DNA from: CAIRDP01 sp037138335
GTDB lineage: Bacteria > Bacteroidota > Bacteroidia > Bacteroidales > FEN-979
Length of the DNA stretch: 64,000 nt
Direction of reading: 5' to 3'
Assembly (NCBI GenBank): GCA_037138335.1
Contig: JBAXIO010000005.1
Location: forward strand, 62,001 to 126,000
Part shown: positions 32,583-41,277 of the stretch, piece after piece
Position numbering within the stretch: the stretch's first letter is position 1
Layout of the letters: each line of letters opens with the position of its first letter
Notes under the pieces: model-generated
Databases searched by the model: none
What the model was told of the DNA's origin: nothing
What the model saw: the letters and a program-made list of their open reading frames with translations, nothing else
Made by a program: the position numbers and the translations under genes

Positions 32583-34531
32583 AATTCCTGCATACTTCAT
32601 ACTGCATCCTTTTCATCATTCTGCTTGCCACCGGTACCCGGGCCCAGCAAGCAGGCAATCAGTTATCGACAAGCAATAAAAAGGCCGAAAAGGCATTTGA
32701 TGCCGCGATGCAGGCATACCAGGCACGTGATTACAACCAGGCCATTATTGAAGTTACCCAGGCACTCAGGGCAGATTCTGATTTCTGTGAAGCCCTGATC
32801 CTGAAGGGTGACCTTTTCTCGGACCTCAAGAAGCCGGCTGAAGCAATTACCGAGTATAAAAAGGTTCTCAGAATAAATCCCCTTTTCTCGAACAACCTTT
32901 ACTTTATTATAGGCGGGCTGGAACTTTACCTGGGGCGGTATAAGGATGCTGAAGCTGACTTTTCCCATTACCTCGAAGGAAAGAACGTCCCTGATACCAA
33001 GCGCAGAAAATCCCTGGCCCAGATTGAGAATGCCAGGTTCGGAGTTTATGCTTCACAACATCCTGTCCCGTTCAGTCCGGTAAACCTGGGCGACAGTATT
33101 AACAGCAGCTTTGATGAATATATCAATGCCGTGACCACCGATGAAGAATGTCTGTATTTTACCCGCAAGATCCCTCGAAGCGAAAAGAATGAAGAACTCA
33201 AAGGCTACGAGGAAGATTTTTATTTGGCCCTGAAAAGAGATTCCTCCATCTGGCACAGGGCCTTAAATATGGGGCCTCCCATTAACACCGGTGGAAACGA
33301 GGGTGCCCTGAATATTTCCCCTGACGGGAGATACCTGTTTTTTGCGGGCTGTGACCGCCCCGACGGATACGGAAGCTGCGACATCTTCTGGTCAAAAAGA
33401 ATGGGGGAGGGATGGAATGAACCCGAAAACCTCGGGCCTGTCGTCAATTCCACAACCTGGGATTCGCAACCTTGTTTCTCATCCGATGGCAAAACACTTT
33501 ATTTTGCAAGCAAACGCCCGGGAGGAAAGGGAAGTTCGGATATCTGGAAGGCTGAACTGAAAGCCGATGGCAGCTGGACCGAGCCTGTTAACCTCGGGGA
33601 TTCGGTAAACACTCCTTATGAAGAGATGGCGCCTTTCATCCATGGCGACGGGCAAACCCTTTATTTCTCTTCGAGGGGGCATCCCGGGATGGGTGGTTCT
33701 GATCTGTTTTACTGCAGGCGTAAACCCGACAGTACATGGAGCAGGGCATTCAACCTTGGATTTCCGATCAACACGAACTTCGACGAGATAGTACTGATTG
33801 TTAATTCCAGGGGTGATAAGGCGTACATTTCGTCAGATAAATTAGGCGGGTATGGGAGGCAGGACATTTATTCATTCCCGCTTTATCAGGAAGCCAGGCC
33901 GGTTCCTTCAACATATTTCAAAGGCATTGTGTTTGACAGTGAATCGGGAAAGAGGCTGCAGGCTAAATTTGAACTCATCAACCTCGGCGATGGAAAAACC
34001 GTGGCACGGTCGGTTTCCGACCCGGTAAACGGGGAATTCATGCTAGTGCTGCCCTCCGATAAGGATTATGCCCTGAATGTTTCAAAGGATGGTTACCTGT
34101 TTTATTCCGATAATTTTTCTCTTAAGGGCTTGCATGGTATCGACAAGCCGTTCATCAGGAACATTGGCCTTAAACCCGTCAAAGTTGGTGAAACTGTAAT
34201 CCTCAGGAATATTTTCTTCGATACGGATAAATACTCGCTAAAACCGGAATCTGTTGCTGAACTTAATAAACTTCTTGACCTGCTGAAGGCAAACCCCTCG
34301 ATAAAGCTAGAACTCAGCGGCCATACCGACATCATGGGCACACCGGCACATAACCTTGAACTCTCTCAAAACAGGGCAAAAGCAGTATATGAATATCTTG
34401 TTACAAGTGGGATAGCTGCTTCCCGACTGAGTTTCAAAGGTTACGGACAAACACGTCCGGTTGATTCAAACGATACCGAGCAGGGCAGGGCCAACAATAG
34501 GCGCACCGAGTTCAGCGTCACCGGGAAATAA
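32579..34531 (+). CDS. OmpA-family outer-membrane protein with TPR and PD40 repeats
   Basis: 650 residues, GTG start overlapping the queE stop (GTGA). Signal peptide cleaved near GTRAQQ. Then a TPR region (~25-130: AFDAAMQAYQARDYNQAII, ALILKGDLFSDLKKPAEAI), PD40/WD40-like beta-propeller blades (~170-440, repeating GxLNISPDGRYLFFAG and TLYFASKRPGGKGSSDIW types), a CNA_B or carboxypeptidase-like domain (~445-530), and a C-terminal OmpA domain that binds peptidoglycan (NIFFDTDKYSLKPES, LSGHTDIMGTPAHNLELSQNRAKAVYEYL). This architecture is common in Bacteroidota and often linked to T9SS (PorE-like); that link is inferred here. Confidence 0.92.
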   Translation: MKFLHTSYCILFIILLATGTRAQQAGNQLSTSNKKAEKAFDAAMQAYQARDYNQAIIEVTQALRADSDFCEALILKGDLFSDLKKPAEAITEYKKVLRINPLFSNNLYFIIGGLELYLGRYKDAEADFSHYLEGKNVPDTKRRKSLAQIENARFGVYASQHPVPFSPVNLGDSINSSFDEYINAVTTDEECLYFTRKIPRSEKNEELKGYEEDFYLALKRDSSIWHRALNMGPPINTGGNEGALNISPDGRYLFFAGCDRPDGYGSCDIFWSKRMGEGWNEPENLGPVVNSTTWDSQPCFSSDGKTLYFASKRPGGKGSSDIWKAELKADGSWTEPVNLGDSVNTPYEEMAPFIHGDGQTLYFSSRGHPGMGGSDLFYCRRKPDSTWSRAFNLGFPINTNFDEIVLIVNSRGDKAYISSDKLGGYGRQDIYSFPLYQEARPVPSTYFKGIVFDSESGKRLQAKFELINLGDGKTVARSVSDPVNGEFMLVLPSDKDYALNVSKDGYLFYSDNFSLKGLHGIDKPFIRNIGLKPVKVGETVILRNIFFDTDKYSLKPESVAELNKLLDLLKANPSIKLELSGHTDIMGTPAHNLELSQNRAKAVYEYLVTSGIAASRLSFKGYGQTRPVDSNDTEQGRANNRRTEFSVTGK

Positions 34532-34540
34532 TCCCCGCCT

Positions 34541-35668
34541 TCATATCTTGTCGCTGAGTTTTCCCCCTAATAAAAAAGCAAGCCGCGGAATGAGAGGGAA
34601 TCTGCTGAAGGCATTCCTGATCAAGGTATTCTTCCTGAGTTCTTTTCCAAGTCTTTCCTTTATATCAAGGTCATAGGTTTTCATTGCCCTGCTGCTGAAA
34701 TCCCCCGATCTGAAACATCTCAAGACCTGCATTGCCGATGCATTCCCGCTAACAACAGCGTTCCCGATGCCGGCCCCGCTCAGAGGGTCGGCCAGGGATG
34801 CCGCATCACCGGCCAGCACAAACCCTTCGCCTGAGATAACAGGTTTACACGAGCCGAGGGGAATCCCACGGCTTTCCAACGGGCCGTGCTGTTCGGCATG
34901 CATGAATTTTTTATGCAAGGGCCCGTTTTCCTGCATTATTCGCGTGAAAGCTTTCTTAAGATTGATGTCTGCGGATGATATTTCGTCGGATAACAAACCG
35001 TAACCGGCATTTACAAGCCCGCCGTAAATGGGAAAGATCCAGAAATACCCTGAGCCGTAATGCCTCCCGGCATAGAACTCAGTAAGGTCTTCACGAACAC
35101 CTGAAACTCCTTTAAAGTAGGCCCTAACCGCTGAAACATGGTGTTTCCTGCTGATTTTATTGCCTCCCAGCAAGCTCGAGGATAATCCGTTTATGCCATC
35201 AGCACCAACGATCATTCTGCAATTAATTTCCAGGCTCCCGCTTTTCGTAATCACTATAAAGCCTTCAGCCGTCCTCTTTATATCAGCAACATCTGCTTCC
35301 TGGTATATGGTTATCGATGGCAAGCATGAGGCAAGTTCAAGTAAAAAGTTGTCAAAATACAGCCTCCTGCATGTGTAGGCCTCGTTCTCCCAATGCTTGA
35401 GAAAAAACCTGTTGTCATAATGGAAAACCGATCCCCTGGTCCGGAGTTTTTGTGTTACTTTCAGGAATTCCCGGTCGAAACCGGGGACAATTTGCTTCAG
35501 GGTTTTAATGGCTTCCCCGGGTATCGCATCCCCGCAAACCTTGTCTTTCGGGAATTTCTGCTTTTCCATTAATGCTATCCGCAGTCCTGAACCCAAAAGG
35601 GAAAGGGCACAGGCGGTTCCTGCCGGCCCCCCACCCAGGATAACCAGGTCGTAATTTATTTCAGCCAA
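34541..35668 (-). CDS. FAD-dependent oxidoreductase, geranylgeranyl reductase family
   Basis: A 375-residue flavoprotein with the FAD motif DLVILGGGPAGTACALSLLGSG, a FPKDKVCGDAIPGEAI loop, DGINGLSSSLLGG and the second FAD contact GDAASLADPLSGAGIGNAVVSG. Members reduce isoprenoid double bonds (for example in membrane lipids, chlorophyll or menaquinone) or act as hydroxylases. The substrate is not determinable. Located alone between the OmpA gene (converging) and thrS (diverging). Confidence 0.85.
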   Translation of the reverse strand: MAEINYDLVILGGGPAGTACALSLLGSGLRIALMEKQKFPKDKVCGDAIPGEAIKTLKQIVPGFDREFLKVTQKLRTRGSVFHYDNRFFLKHWENEAYTCRRLYFDNFLLELASCLPSITIYQEADVADIKRTAEGFIVITKSGSLEINCRMIVGADGINGLSSSLLGGNKISRKHHVSAVRAYFKGVSGVREDLTEFYAGRHYGSGYFWIFPIYGGLVNAGYGLLSDEISSADINLKKAFTRIMQENGPLHKKFMHAEQHGPLESRGIPLGSCKPVISGEGFVLAGDAASLADPLSGAGIGNAVVSGNASAMQVLRCFRSGDFSSRAMKTYDLDIKERLGKELRKNTLIRNAFSRFPLIPRLAFLLGGKLSDKI

Positions 35669-35759
35669 GATTCCTTCTCATTTTCGTGTAAAAATACTGC
35701 ATTTCAGAAGGATATTAAGATAAGTTGCAATGATTCTTGGCGGTTTCCTTAATTATATG

Positions 35760-35767
35760 TAATTTTG
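35760..35767 (+). promoter_or_regulatory. Predicted -7 box (TAATTTTG) for thrS
   Basis: Exact TAnnTTTG match 27 bases before the thrS ATG at 35795. It likely drives thrS-infC-rpmI-rplT. Confidence 0.55.
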
Positions 35768-35794
35768 CACCCCTAATTTGACAGAGGTATAGTA

Positions 35795-37738
35795 ATGATC
35801 AAGATTACTTTGCCAGACGGTTCCATAAGAGAATACCCTAGCGGTGTCACCGGGCTGGAAGTTGCGAAAAGTATAAGCGAAGGACTGGCGCGCAATGTGC
35901 TGGCTGCAAAAGTTAATAATGAGGTGTGGGATGCAACACGGCCCATTACTTCCGATTCCACCCTGAAACTTCTTACCTGGAACGATGCTGAAGGAAAGTC
36001 TGCGATGTGGCATTCATCGGCCCATTTGATGGCTGAAGCTATTGAACAGCTGTATCCGGGAGTTAAATTCGGGATTGGCCCCGACATTGAGAACGGATTT
36101 TACTATGATATTGACTTTCGCGACCGAACGATCTCATCCGAAGATTTTCCAAAAATAGAGGCAAAGATTCTCGAATTTGCAAAGGAAAAGCAGGTATTTT
36201 TAAGGAAAGAGGTTGCTAAATCGTCAGCTATTGAATATTTTACCACGAAAGGCGACGAGTACAAGACCGAGCTGATAACCGACCTGGCCGACGGGGAAAT
36301 CACTTTTTATGAATCAGGTCGTTTCACCGATCTCTGCAGGGGCCCGCATATACCCGATACCGGTTTCATCAAGGCTGTAAAACTTCTGAATATTGCCGGT
36401 GCATACTGGAGGGGCGATGAAACACGCAAACAGCTTACCCGTATTTACGGTATTACCTTCCCCAAGCAAAAGGAACTCGAAGAATACATGGTATTGCTCG
36501 AGGAAGCCAAAAAACGCGACCACCGCAAGCTGGGGAAAGAGCTTGAGTTGTTCACATTCTCCCAGAAAGTGGGGCTAGGGCTCCCGCTATGGCTGCCGCG
36601 TGGCGCCCAACTTCGTGAACGCCTTGAAATGTTCCTGAAAAAGGTTCAGAAGAAAGCCGGATATGAACCTGTGATATGCCCGCATATCGGTAATGTTGAG
36701 CTTTATAAGACATCCGGCCATTTTCAGAAATACGGCGAAAGTTCTTTCAGGCCGATAACGACCCCGGTTCCGGGCGAGGAGTTCTTTCTTAAACCAATGA
36801 ACTGTCCTCACCATTGTGAGATATATAAACATAAGCCGCGTTCCTACCGCGACCTGCCTGTAAGGCTTGCCGAGTTCGGCACCGTATACCGCTATGAACA
36901 AAGCGGGGAACTTCACGGGCTTACGCGTGTACGGGGATTTACCCAGGACGATGCCCATATCTTTTGCACACCTGAACAGGTCAAGGATGAGTTCAAGGGG
37001 GTGATGGACATCGTTATGCTGATTTTTAAAGCTCTCGATTTTAAGGATTTCATTGTTCAGATTTCACTTCGTGACACCAAAAACAAGGAAAAATATATCG
37101 GTTCAGACGAAAACTGGGAGAAAGCCGAGTCGGCGATCCTAGAAGTCGCAGCCGAACGTAATCTGAATACCGTGATAGTGCCAGGGGAAGCGGCATTCTA
37201 CGGCCCGAAGATGGATTTTATGGTCAAGGATGCCCTCGGAAGGAAATGGCAGCTAGGCACAATCCAGGTCGACTACAACCTTCCGGAACGGTTTGAACTG
37301 GAATACATAGGGGCCGATAACCAGAAACATCGCCCTGTGATGATACATCGTGCCCCCTTCGGGTCTATGGAACGCTTTGTTGCCGTGCTCCTGGAACATA
37401 CTGCCGGGAACTTCCCGCTGTGGCTTACCCCCGATCAGGCTATCATACTTCCTATCAGTGAGAAATATACTGAGTATGCAAAAAAAGTTTTGCATTTGCT
37501 GGATAATTCCGAAATTCGTGCACGGATAGATGACCGTAACGAAAAGGCCGGCAAGAAGATACGTGATGCTGAACTCTCCAAGGTGCCGTTTATGCTGGTA
37601 GTAGGAGAGAGGGAAGAAGCTGAAGGCAGCGTTTCGGTGCGTAAACACACACAGGGAGACCTTGGTCCGCAGAAAGTTGAAGAATTTATTCGGTTTATAA
37701 AAGAAGAAGTAAACAAGGAATTAGGAGATTTACAATAG
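35795..37738 (+). CDS. thrS: Threonyl-tRNA synthetase
   Basis: Class II synthetase charging tRNA-Thr. 647 residues: N-terminal TGS domain (IKITLPDGSIREYPSGVTGLEV), the editing domain with HSSAHLMAEAIEQLYPGVKFGIGP, the core with zinc-site NCPHHCEIY, LPVRLAEFGTVYRYEQSGELHGLTRVRGFTQDDAH (motif 2 region) and HRAPFGSMERFVAVLLE (motif 3), and the anticodon-binding domain (~545-647). First gene of thrS-infC-rpmI-rplT. Confidence 0.98.
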   Translation: MIKITLPDGSIREYPSGVTGLEVAKSISEGLARNVLAAKVNNEVWDATRPITSDSTLKLLTWNDAEGKSAMWHSSAHLMAEAIEQLYPGVKFGIGPDIENGFYYDIDFRDRTISSEDFPKIEAKILEFAKEKQVFLRKEVAKSSAIEYFTTKGDEYKTELITDLADGEITFYESGRFTDLCRGPHIPDTGFIKAVKLLNIAGAYWRGDETRKQLTRIYGITFPKQKELEEYMVLLEEAKKRDHRKLGKELELFTFSQKVGLGLPLWLPRGAQLRERLEMFLKKVQKKAGYEPVICPHIGNVELYKTSGHFQKYGESSFRPITTPVPGEEFFLKPMNCPHHCEIYKHKPRSYRDLPVRLAEFGTVYRYEQSGELHGLTRVRGFTQDDAHIFCTPEQVKDEFKGVMDIVMLIFKALDFKDFIVQISLRDTKNKEKYIGSDENWEKAESAILEVAAERNLNTVIVPGEAAFYGPKMDFMVKDALGRKWQLGTIQVDYNLPERFELEYIGADNQKHRPVMIHRAPFGSMERFVAVLLEHTAGNFPLWLTPDQAIILPISEKYTEYAKKVLHLLDNSEIRARIDDRNEKAGKKIRDAELSKVPFMLVVGEREEAEGSVSVRKHTQGDLGPQKVEEFIRFIKEEVNKELGDLQ

Positions 37739-37745
37739 TGTGACC

Positions 37746-37787
37746 GTTGAACAGTCACTAGTCACCAGTCACCGTTCACCGTTCACT
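37746..37787. repeat. Heptamer tandem repeat between thrS and infC
   Basis: Units of exactly 7 bases: GTTGAAC, AGTCACT, AGTCACC, AGTCACC, GTTCACC, GTTCACT. It begins eight bases after the thrS stop and ends seven bases before the infC Shine-Dalgarno-like AAAGGAGG. Same period as the arrays at 3994 and 38362 but a different unit. Confidence 0.85.
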
Positions 37788-37794
37788 TTTTAAA

Positions 37795-37809
37795 AAAGGA
37801 GGAAATATA
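37795..37809 (+). promoter_or_regulatory. infC: Ribosome binding site and ATA start of infC
   Basis: AAAGGAGG at 37795-37802 is followed four bases later by ATA (37807-37809), in frame with IF-3. No ATG, GTG or TTG occurs in this frame between the upstream stop (TAG at 37759) and GTG at 37900, which lies inside the conserved core. Confidence 0.8.
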
Positions 37810-38361
37810 GCAACACCTTATCAACATCCGAGAAGGTTCACAAGGCCGCAAAAAAAGGAGGATCTCCACAACATCAACCAGAATATCAAGTCACCGGTTG
37901 TGCGTGTGGTTGGCGAGAACATAACGCCGGGTATCTATAACCTCAGGGAGGCTCAGAATATTGCCGAAAACATCGGCCTTGACCTGGTTGAAATATCCCC
38001 GACCGCAAATCCGCCGGTATGCAAGGTTGTGGACTATAAGAAATTCCTTTATGAGCTGAAGAAGAAGCAAAAGGAAATGAAAGCCAAAACGGCTAAAATT
38101 GTTATTAAGGAAATTCGTCTGGGGCCGAATACCGATGACCATGATTTCAATTTCAAACTGAACCATGCAATCAAATTCCTGAAAGAAGGTGCAAAAGTCA
38201 AAGTCGACGTTTTCTTCAAGGGCCGTTCAATCATATATAAGGAACAAGGTGAACTCATCCTACTGAAATTTGCCCAGTCGGTCGTTGATTACGGGAAGAT
38301 TGAACAAATGCCAAGGCTTGAAGGAAAAAGAATGATTATGATCATAGCGCCGAAGAAATAA
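37807..38361 (+). CDS. infC: Translation initiation factor IF-3, ATA start
   Basis: Binds the 30S subunit, promotes subunit separation and checks the start codon. Starting at ATA 37807 gives 184 residues beginning with ATPYQHPRRFTRPQ and then NINQNIKSPVVRVVGENITPG, the counterpart of the family RIN-x-x-I...VRLVG opening. Taking the first standard start (GTG 37900) would delete that segment. Further motifs: LVEISPTANPPVCKVVDYKKFLYE, KEIRLGPNTDDHDFNFKLNHAIKFL (linker and C-domain) and VFFKGRSI. Rare start codons in infC are known to serve autoregulation in enterobacteria; here this is inferred from the absence of an alternative. Confidence 0.95.
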   Translation: MATPYQHPRRFTRPQKKEDLHNINQNIKSPVVRVVGENITPGIYNLREAQNIAENIGLDLVEISPTANPPVCKVVDYKKFLYELKKKQKEMKAKTAKIVIKEIRLGPNTDDHDFNFKLNHAIKFLKEGAKVKVDVFFKGRSIIYKEQGELILLKFAQSVVDYGKIEQMPRLEGKRMIMIIAPKK

Positions 38362-38405
38362 ACGAATACCGAATATTGAATAAGGAATATTGAATGCTGA
38401 ATTAA
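38362..38405. repeat. Heptamer tandem repeat between infC and rpmI
   Basis: GAAT recurs at 38364, 38371, 38378, 38385, 38392 and 38399, exactly every 7 bases; units read ACGAATA, CCGAATA, TTGAATA, AGGAATA, TTGAATG, CTGAATT. The period then decays to 8 (38409, 38417, 38425). The array starts directly after the infC stop codon. Confidence 0.85.
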
Positions 38406-38481
38406 AGCGAATTGTAGAATAACCGAATTTTGAAATAGCAATAAGAACTTTTAATAACCTCAAATAATAACAAACAGAATC

Positions 38482-38676
38482 ATGCCAAAAATGAAGTCGA
38501 AATCCGGCGCGAAAAAACGGTTCACATTAACCGGTACCGGAAAAATCAAGAGAAAGCATGCCTTCAAAAGCCACATCCTGACCAAAAAGTCAACGAAACG
38601 GAAACGTAATCTTACGTATTCAACACTCGTTGACAAGGCCGATGCCGCTAATGTTAAGGAAATGCTTCAAAATTAA
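38482..38676 (+). CDS. rpmI: 50S ribosomal protein L35
   Basis: 64 residues with the family opening MPKMKSKSGAKKRFTLTGTGKIKRKHAFKSHIL, rich in Lys and Arg, and KRKRNLT at the end of the conserved core. Standard position between infC and rplT. In many bacteria this operon is repressed by excess L20; no pseudoknot operator was identified here. Confidence 0.97.
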   Translation: MPKMKSKSGAKKRFTLTGTGKIKRKHAFKSHILTKKSTKRKRNLTYSTLVDKADAANVKEMLQN

Positions 38677-38748
38677 ATTATGTCGAACTTGCAACCAGCT
38701 TTAAGATCCCTGTAGAATAGGGGCGCTGATGCAAAAAAAAGTAAAAAA

Positions 38749-39096
38749 ATGCCAAGATCAGTAAATGCAGTTGCCTCCAGGGCCAGAAGGAAAAAGGTCC
38801 TTAAACAAGCCAAGGGGCAATTTGGAAGAAGAAAAAATGTTCTGACCGTAGCTAAAAACTCGGTTGAGAAAGGACTGGGCTATGCTTATCGCGACCGCCG
38901 TACCAAGAAAAGGAACTTCCGCGGTCTGTGGATCACCCGTATCAATGCAGGTGTGCGCCAGTTCGGATTATCGTATTCGGTTTTTATGGGAAAACTTGCT
39001 GAAAAAAATATCGCATTGAACCGCAAAACCCTTGCCGACCTCGCAATGAACCATCCTGATGCTTTTAAAGCTATTGTTGAAGAAGTCAACAATTAG
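38749..39096 (+). CDS. rplT: 50S ribosomal protein L20
   Basis: 115 residues, starts with PRSVNAVASRARRKKVLKQAKGQFGRRKN and has YAYRDRRTKKRNFRGLWITRINAG, the L20 signature for binding 23S rRNA. Ends the thrS operon and is followed by an intrinsic terminator. It is expected to be the feedback regulator of rpmI-rplT. Confidence 0.98.
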   Translation: MPRSVNAVASRARRKKVLKQAKGQFGRRKNVLTVAKNSVEKGLGYAYRDRRTKKRNFRGLWITRINAGVRQFGLSYSVFMGKLAEKNIALNRKTLADLAMNHPDAFKAIVEEVNN

Positions 39097-39110
39097 GAAA
39101 ATAAATAACG

Positions 39111-39143
39111 AAAAAGGGCGCCTGCACAAGGCGCCTTTTTTTT
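39111..39143 (+). terminator. Intrinsic terminator after rplT
   Basis: AAAAAGGGCGCC and GGCGCCTTTTTT pair with one G-T around TGCACAA, then more T residues. Located 14 bases after the L20 stop; its T-run touches the stop codon of the converging gene. Confidence 0.9.
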
Positions 39144-40560
39144 ACCTGTCCTTTTTCCTGTAATAATTCTCAAGAAATTTTTCTATCTGATCAACGGCGA
39201 GCCTTTTGGCTATGATCTCCTTCTGCTCGTTGAGTATATAGATAACCGGGGTGGAAATAATGTCGTACTGCGCATGGAGTTCCCCGGTAAGTGTGCGTGG
39301 ACCGTTAACATTGATCCAGTTCATCTTCTTCTTTTTGATGAAGTTTTTCATTTTAACCATGGACGAATCGGTACAAACAGCGTAGATCTCCAGTCCGAAT
39401 TTCAACTGGTCTTTATCATAAAATTCCTTCAGTTTTGGTATTTCCTGGGCACAATTTCCGCACTCAGGATCCCAGAACAGTATCAGCAACGTCTTTGCAT
39501 TTACATTATACATGGAGACCAGCTGCAGGCTGGTGTCCTGCATGATCATGTTGGGAGGCCGTTTCCCGATTAAAAGCGATTCCATCCTGGCAGCTTTTTT
39601 TATGATCTCCTTTTTTACAGTCTCGTCCACCCATGGGGTTTGGTTCGTTACGTAATATTTGTTTACTACATGGACGAAAACCTTGTCAAACCCCATGATA
39701 TCTGAATTTTCATAGTGCCGGGTGAAAAACCAGACCATATATTTGAACATTTCAGGGTTGATCCTTGATTTTTCGATCAGGAAATCGGCTTCACTGATTA
39801 TGGAATCAGGCAGCTGGGGAAGAACTTTATCGAAATACTTTACAAGTTTTGCGTGAAATACAGGCGTTCGTAAAGCCCTGTCATCGGTAAAGCTTACATC
39901 GTCCCAGAAATGATTCCTGTAATACCTGTATGCAAAAGCAGAGTCCTTGCGGCCGTTCGGAAGGATGGGGGCCTGGGGTATTTCAGGTTCCTTCATGATA
40001 TTAATCATGAAAGCGACAAACGATTCCGGGTGCTGCCTAACAATGTTCAGTTTATACTCTATGATGACCTTGTTGAGCTTAACAATGCTGTCGGAGAGAA
40101 ATTTAACCGAGTCGGCGTTCTTTGAATGTTTGTCCATCTCTTTTTGGAAAGCCTGTACCTTGTCATACTCCTGCTTGTTGAACTTAAGGTAATCATAGAA
40201 TAATATGTTGTCTGGAGAACCTTTGATGCTCATTGATTTCAGAGTGTTGGCTTTATCAGTCTCTATGCTGAACTCCATATCCTTATCAATAATGAAATCA
40301 AAGTAATTTTTGTCGGAAATAATAAAAATATAAATGCCCTTTGGCAGGTCCGCAGCTGCAGCATATGTGCATTTCCCTGATTTGTCAAGCTTCAATGTGT
40401 CTTTAATATATGTCCCGCTGCCGTAATAGTTTGCAATGAGACATGTCGTATCTTTAAGACCTTTAATATGGAATTGCAATTTATACCCCTTTTGCGCTGA
40501 TGCAGGGAAAACACAGCCGTAAAAAAGAGCCAGTAATAACAGTTTTATTAAGGTTTTCAT
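39142..40560 (-). CDS. TlpA-like thioredoxin-fold protein with DUF4369-like N-terminus
   Basis: 472 residues with signal peptide MKTLIKLLLLALFYGCVFPASA. Residues ~25-110 match the DUF4369 type of beta-sandwich (KLQFHIKGLKDTTCLIANYYG, GIYIFIISDKNYFDFIID). A helical middle (~120-330) resembles DUF5106. The C-terminal thioredoxin domain has LLILFWDPECGNCAQEIPKL with the CGNC active site and STPVIYILNEQ. Periplasmic disulfide reductase of the TlpA/ResA kind, common in Bacteroidota; substrate unknown. Confidence 0.88.
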   Translation of the reverse strand: MKTLIKLLLLALFYGCVFPASAQKGYKLQFHIKGLKDTTCLIANYYGSGTYIKDTLKLDKSGKCTYAAAADLPKGIYIFIISDKNYFDFIIDKDMEFSIETDKANTLKSMSIKGSPDNILFYDYLKFNKQEYDKVQAFQKEMDKHSKNADSVKFLSDSIVKLNKVIIEYKLNIVRQHPESFVAFMINIMKEPEIPQAPILPNGRKDSAFAYRYYRNHFWDDVSFTDDRALRTPVFHAKLVKYFDKVLPQLPDSIISEADFLIEKSRINPEMFKYMVWFFTRHYENSDIMGFDKVFVHVVNKYYVTNQTPWVDETVKKEIIKKAARMESLLIGKRPPNMIMQDTSLQLVSMYNVNAKTLLILFWDPECGNCAQEIPKLKEFYDKDQLKFGLEIYAVCTDSSMVKMKNFIKKKKMNWINVNGPRTLTGELHAQYDIISTPVIYILNEQKEIIAKRLAVDQIEKFLENYYRKKDR

Positions 40561-40569
40561 CAGGTTTCT

Positions 40570-41277
40570 TCAATTATTTCGTGTCTTCTTTAGTTCTTTT
40601 TCATAAGGGCGGAAGAACAGTTTTACGTAATATAAGCCAAAAGCTTCATTCATAACTTCCCTAAACCCTTTGCTTGAGTGCCACCAGTTGTTTGGGCCAT
40701 AGAAGATGTTCGGCAGTGAAATTATCCCGACCCTTATCGAATCCCCCATTGCCGCCTGGAACAAAATACGTGAACGGGCTCCGTGAACGCTCATTGTCAT
40801 CAGATTGACCGCTTTAATATCCGGCCTGTGGGTTTGAAGCCAATACCTGAGAGCAAGTCCGGAATTATATGTTCTGTCATTCATGATCTCATCTGTTTCA
40901 ACAACCACCAGTCTGGTGGAATCAAATCCCAGTTTCTTCAGTGATTCCGCTGCAACTCTCGCTGTGTTTTTGTATTCCGACAACAATCCCCCCGATTCGA
41001 TGGGTGTCCCCGTTGTCACAAGAAGTGAATAATGGCCTTGTTTGAATTCCTTTATGGCATCGGCCAACACATAATCACTTATAAACCCTTCAAGGGCCAA
41101 TACTGTTGTTTTTTCACGCTGTACAGGGGATAGAATGGAATACAGGTTCCTGAAAAAGAGAAAAGAAGGAACCGTCAGTATGAGGATGAGCAGAATCCAG
41201 CCCCAGGCCGTCAATCCCCACCTGATTTTCCTGTTTACCAATAAACAACCCTTGCGGTTTTCTTCCATTTCCATCAT
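40570..41277 (-). CDS. YdcF/SanA-like (DUF218) membrane protein
   Basis: 235 residues with one N-terminal membrane helix (WGLTAWGWILLILILTVPSFLFF). The rest has VLALEGFISDYVLADAIKEF, LLVTTGTPIES, DSTRLVVVETDEIMNDRTYNSGLAL and MSVHGARSRILFQAAMG, a pattern close to the DUF218 fold of YdcF and SanA. The family is linked to envelope precursors, with no clear enzyme activity. Its start overlaps the DUF4301 stop by four bases (ATGA), so they are coupled. Confidence 0.72.
   Translation of the reverse strand: MMEMEENRKGCLLVNRKIRWGLTAWGWILLILILTVPSFLFFRNLYSILSPVQREKTTVLALEGFISDYVLADAIKEFKQGHYSLLVTTGTPIESGGLLSEYKNTARVAAESLKKLGFDSTRLVVVETDEIMNDRTYNSGLALRYWLQTHRPDIKAVNLMTMSVHGARSRILFQAAMGDSIRVGIISLPNIFYGPNNWWHSSKGFREVMNEAFGLYYVKLFFRPYEKELKKTRNN

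Noticed and set aside
37900..38361. infC starting with GTG at 37900
   Set aside because: This would remove the conserved NINQNI...VRVVG opening of IF-3 and ignores the AAAGGAGG four bases before ATA.
37746..38405. Heptamer arrays as a CRISPR
   Set aside because: Units are 7 bases, with no 25-37 base repeats, no spacers and no cas genes.
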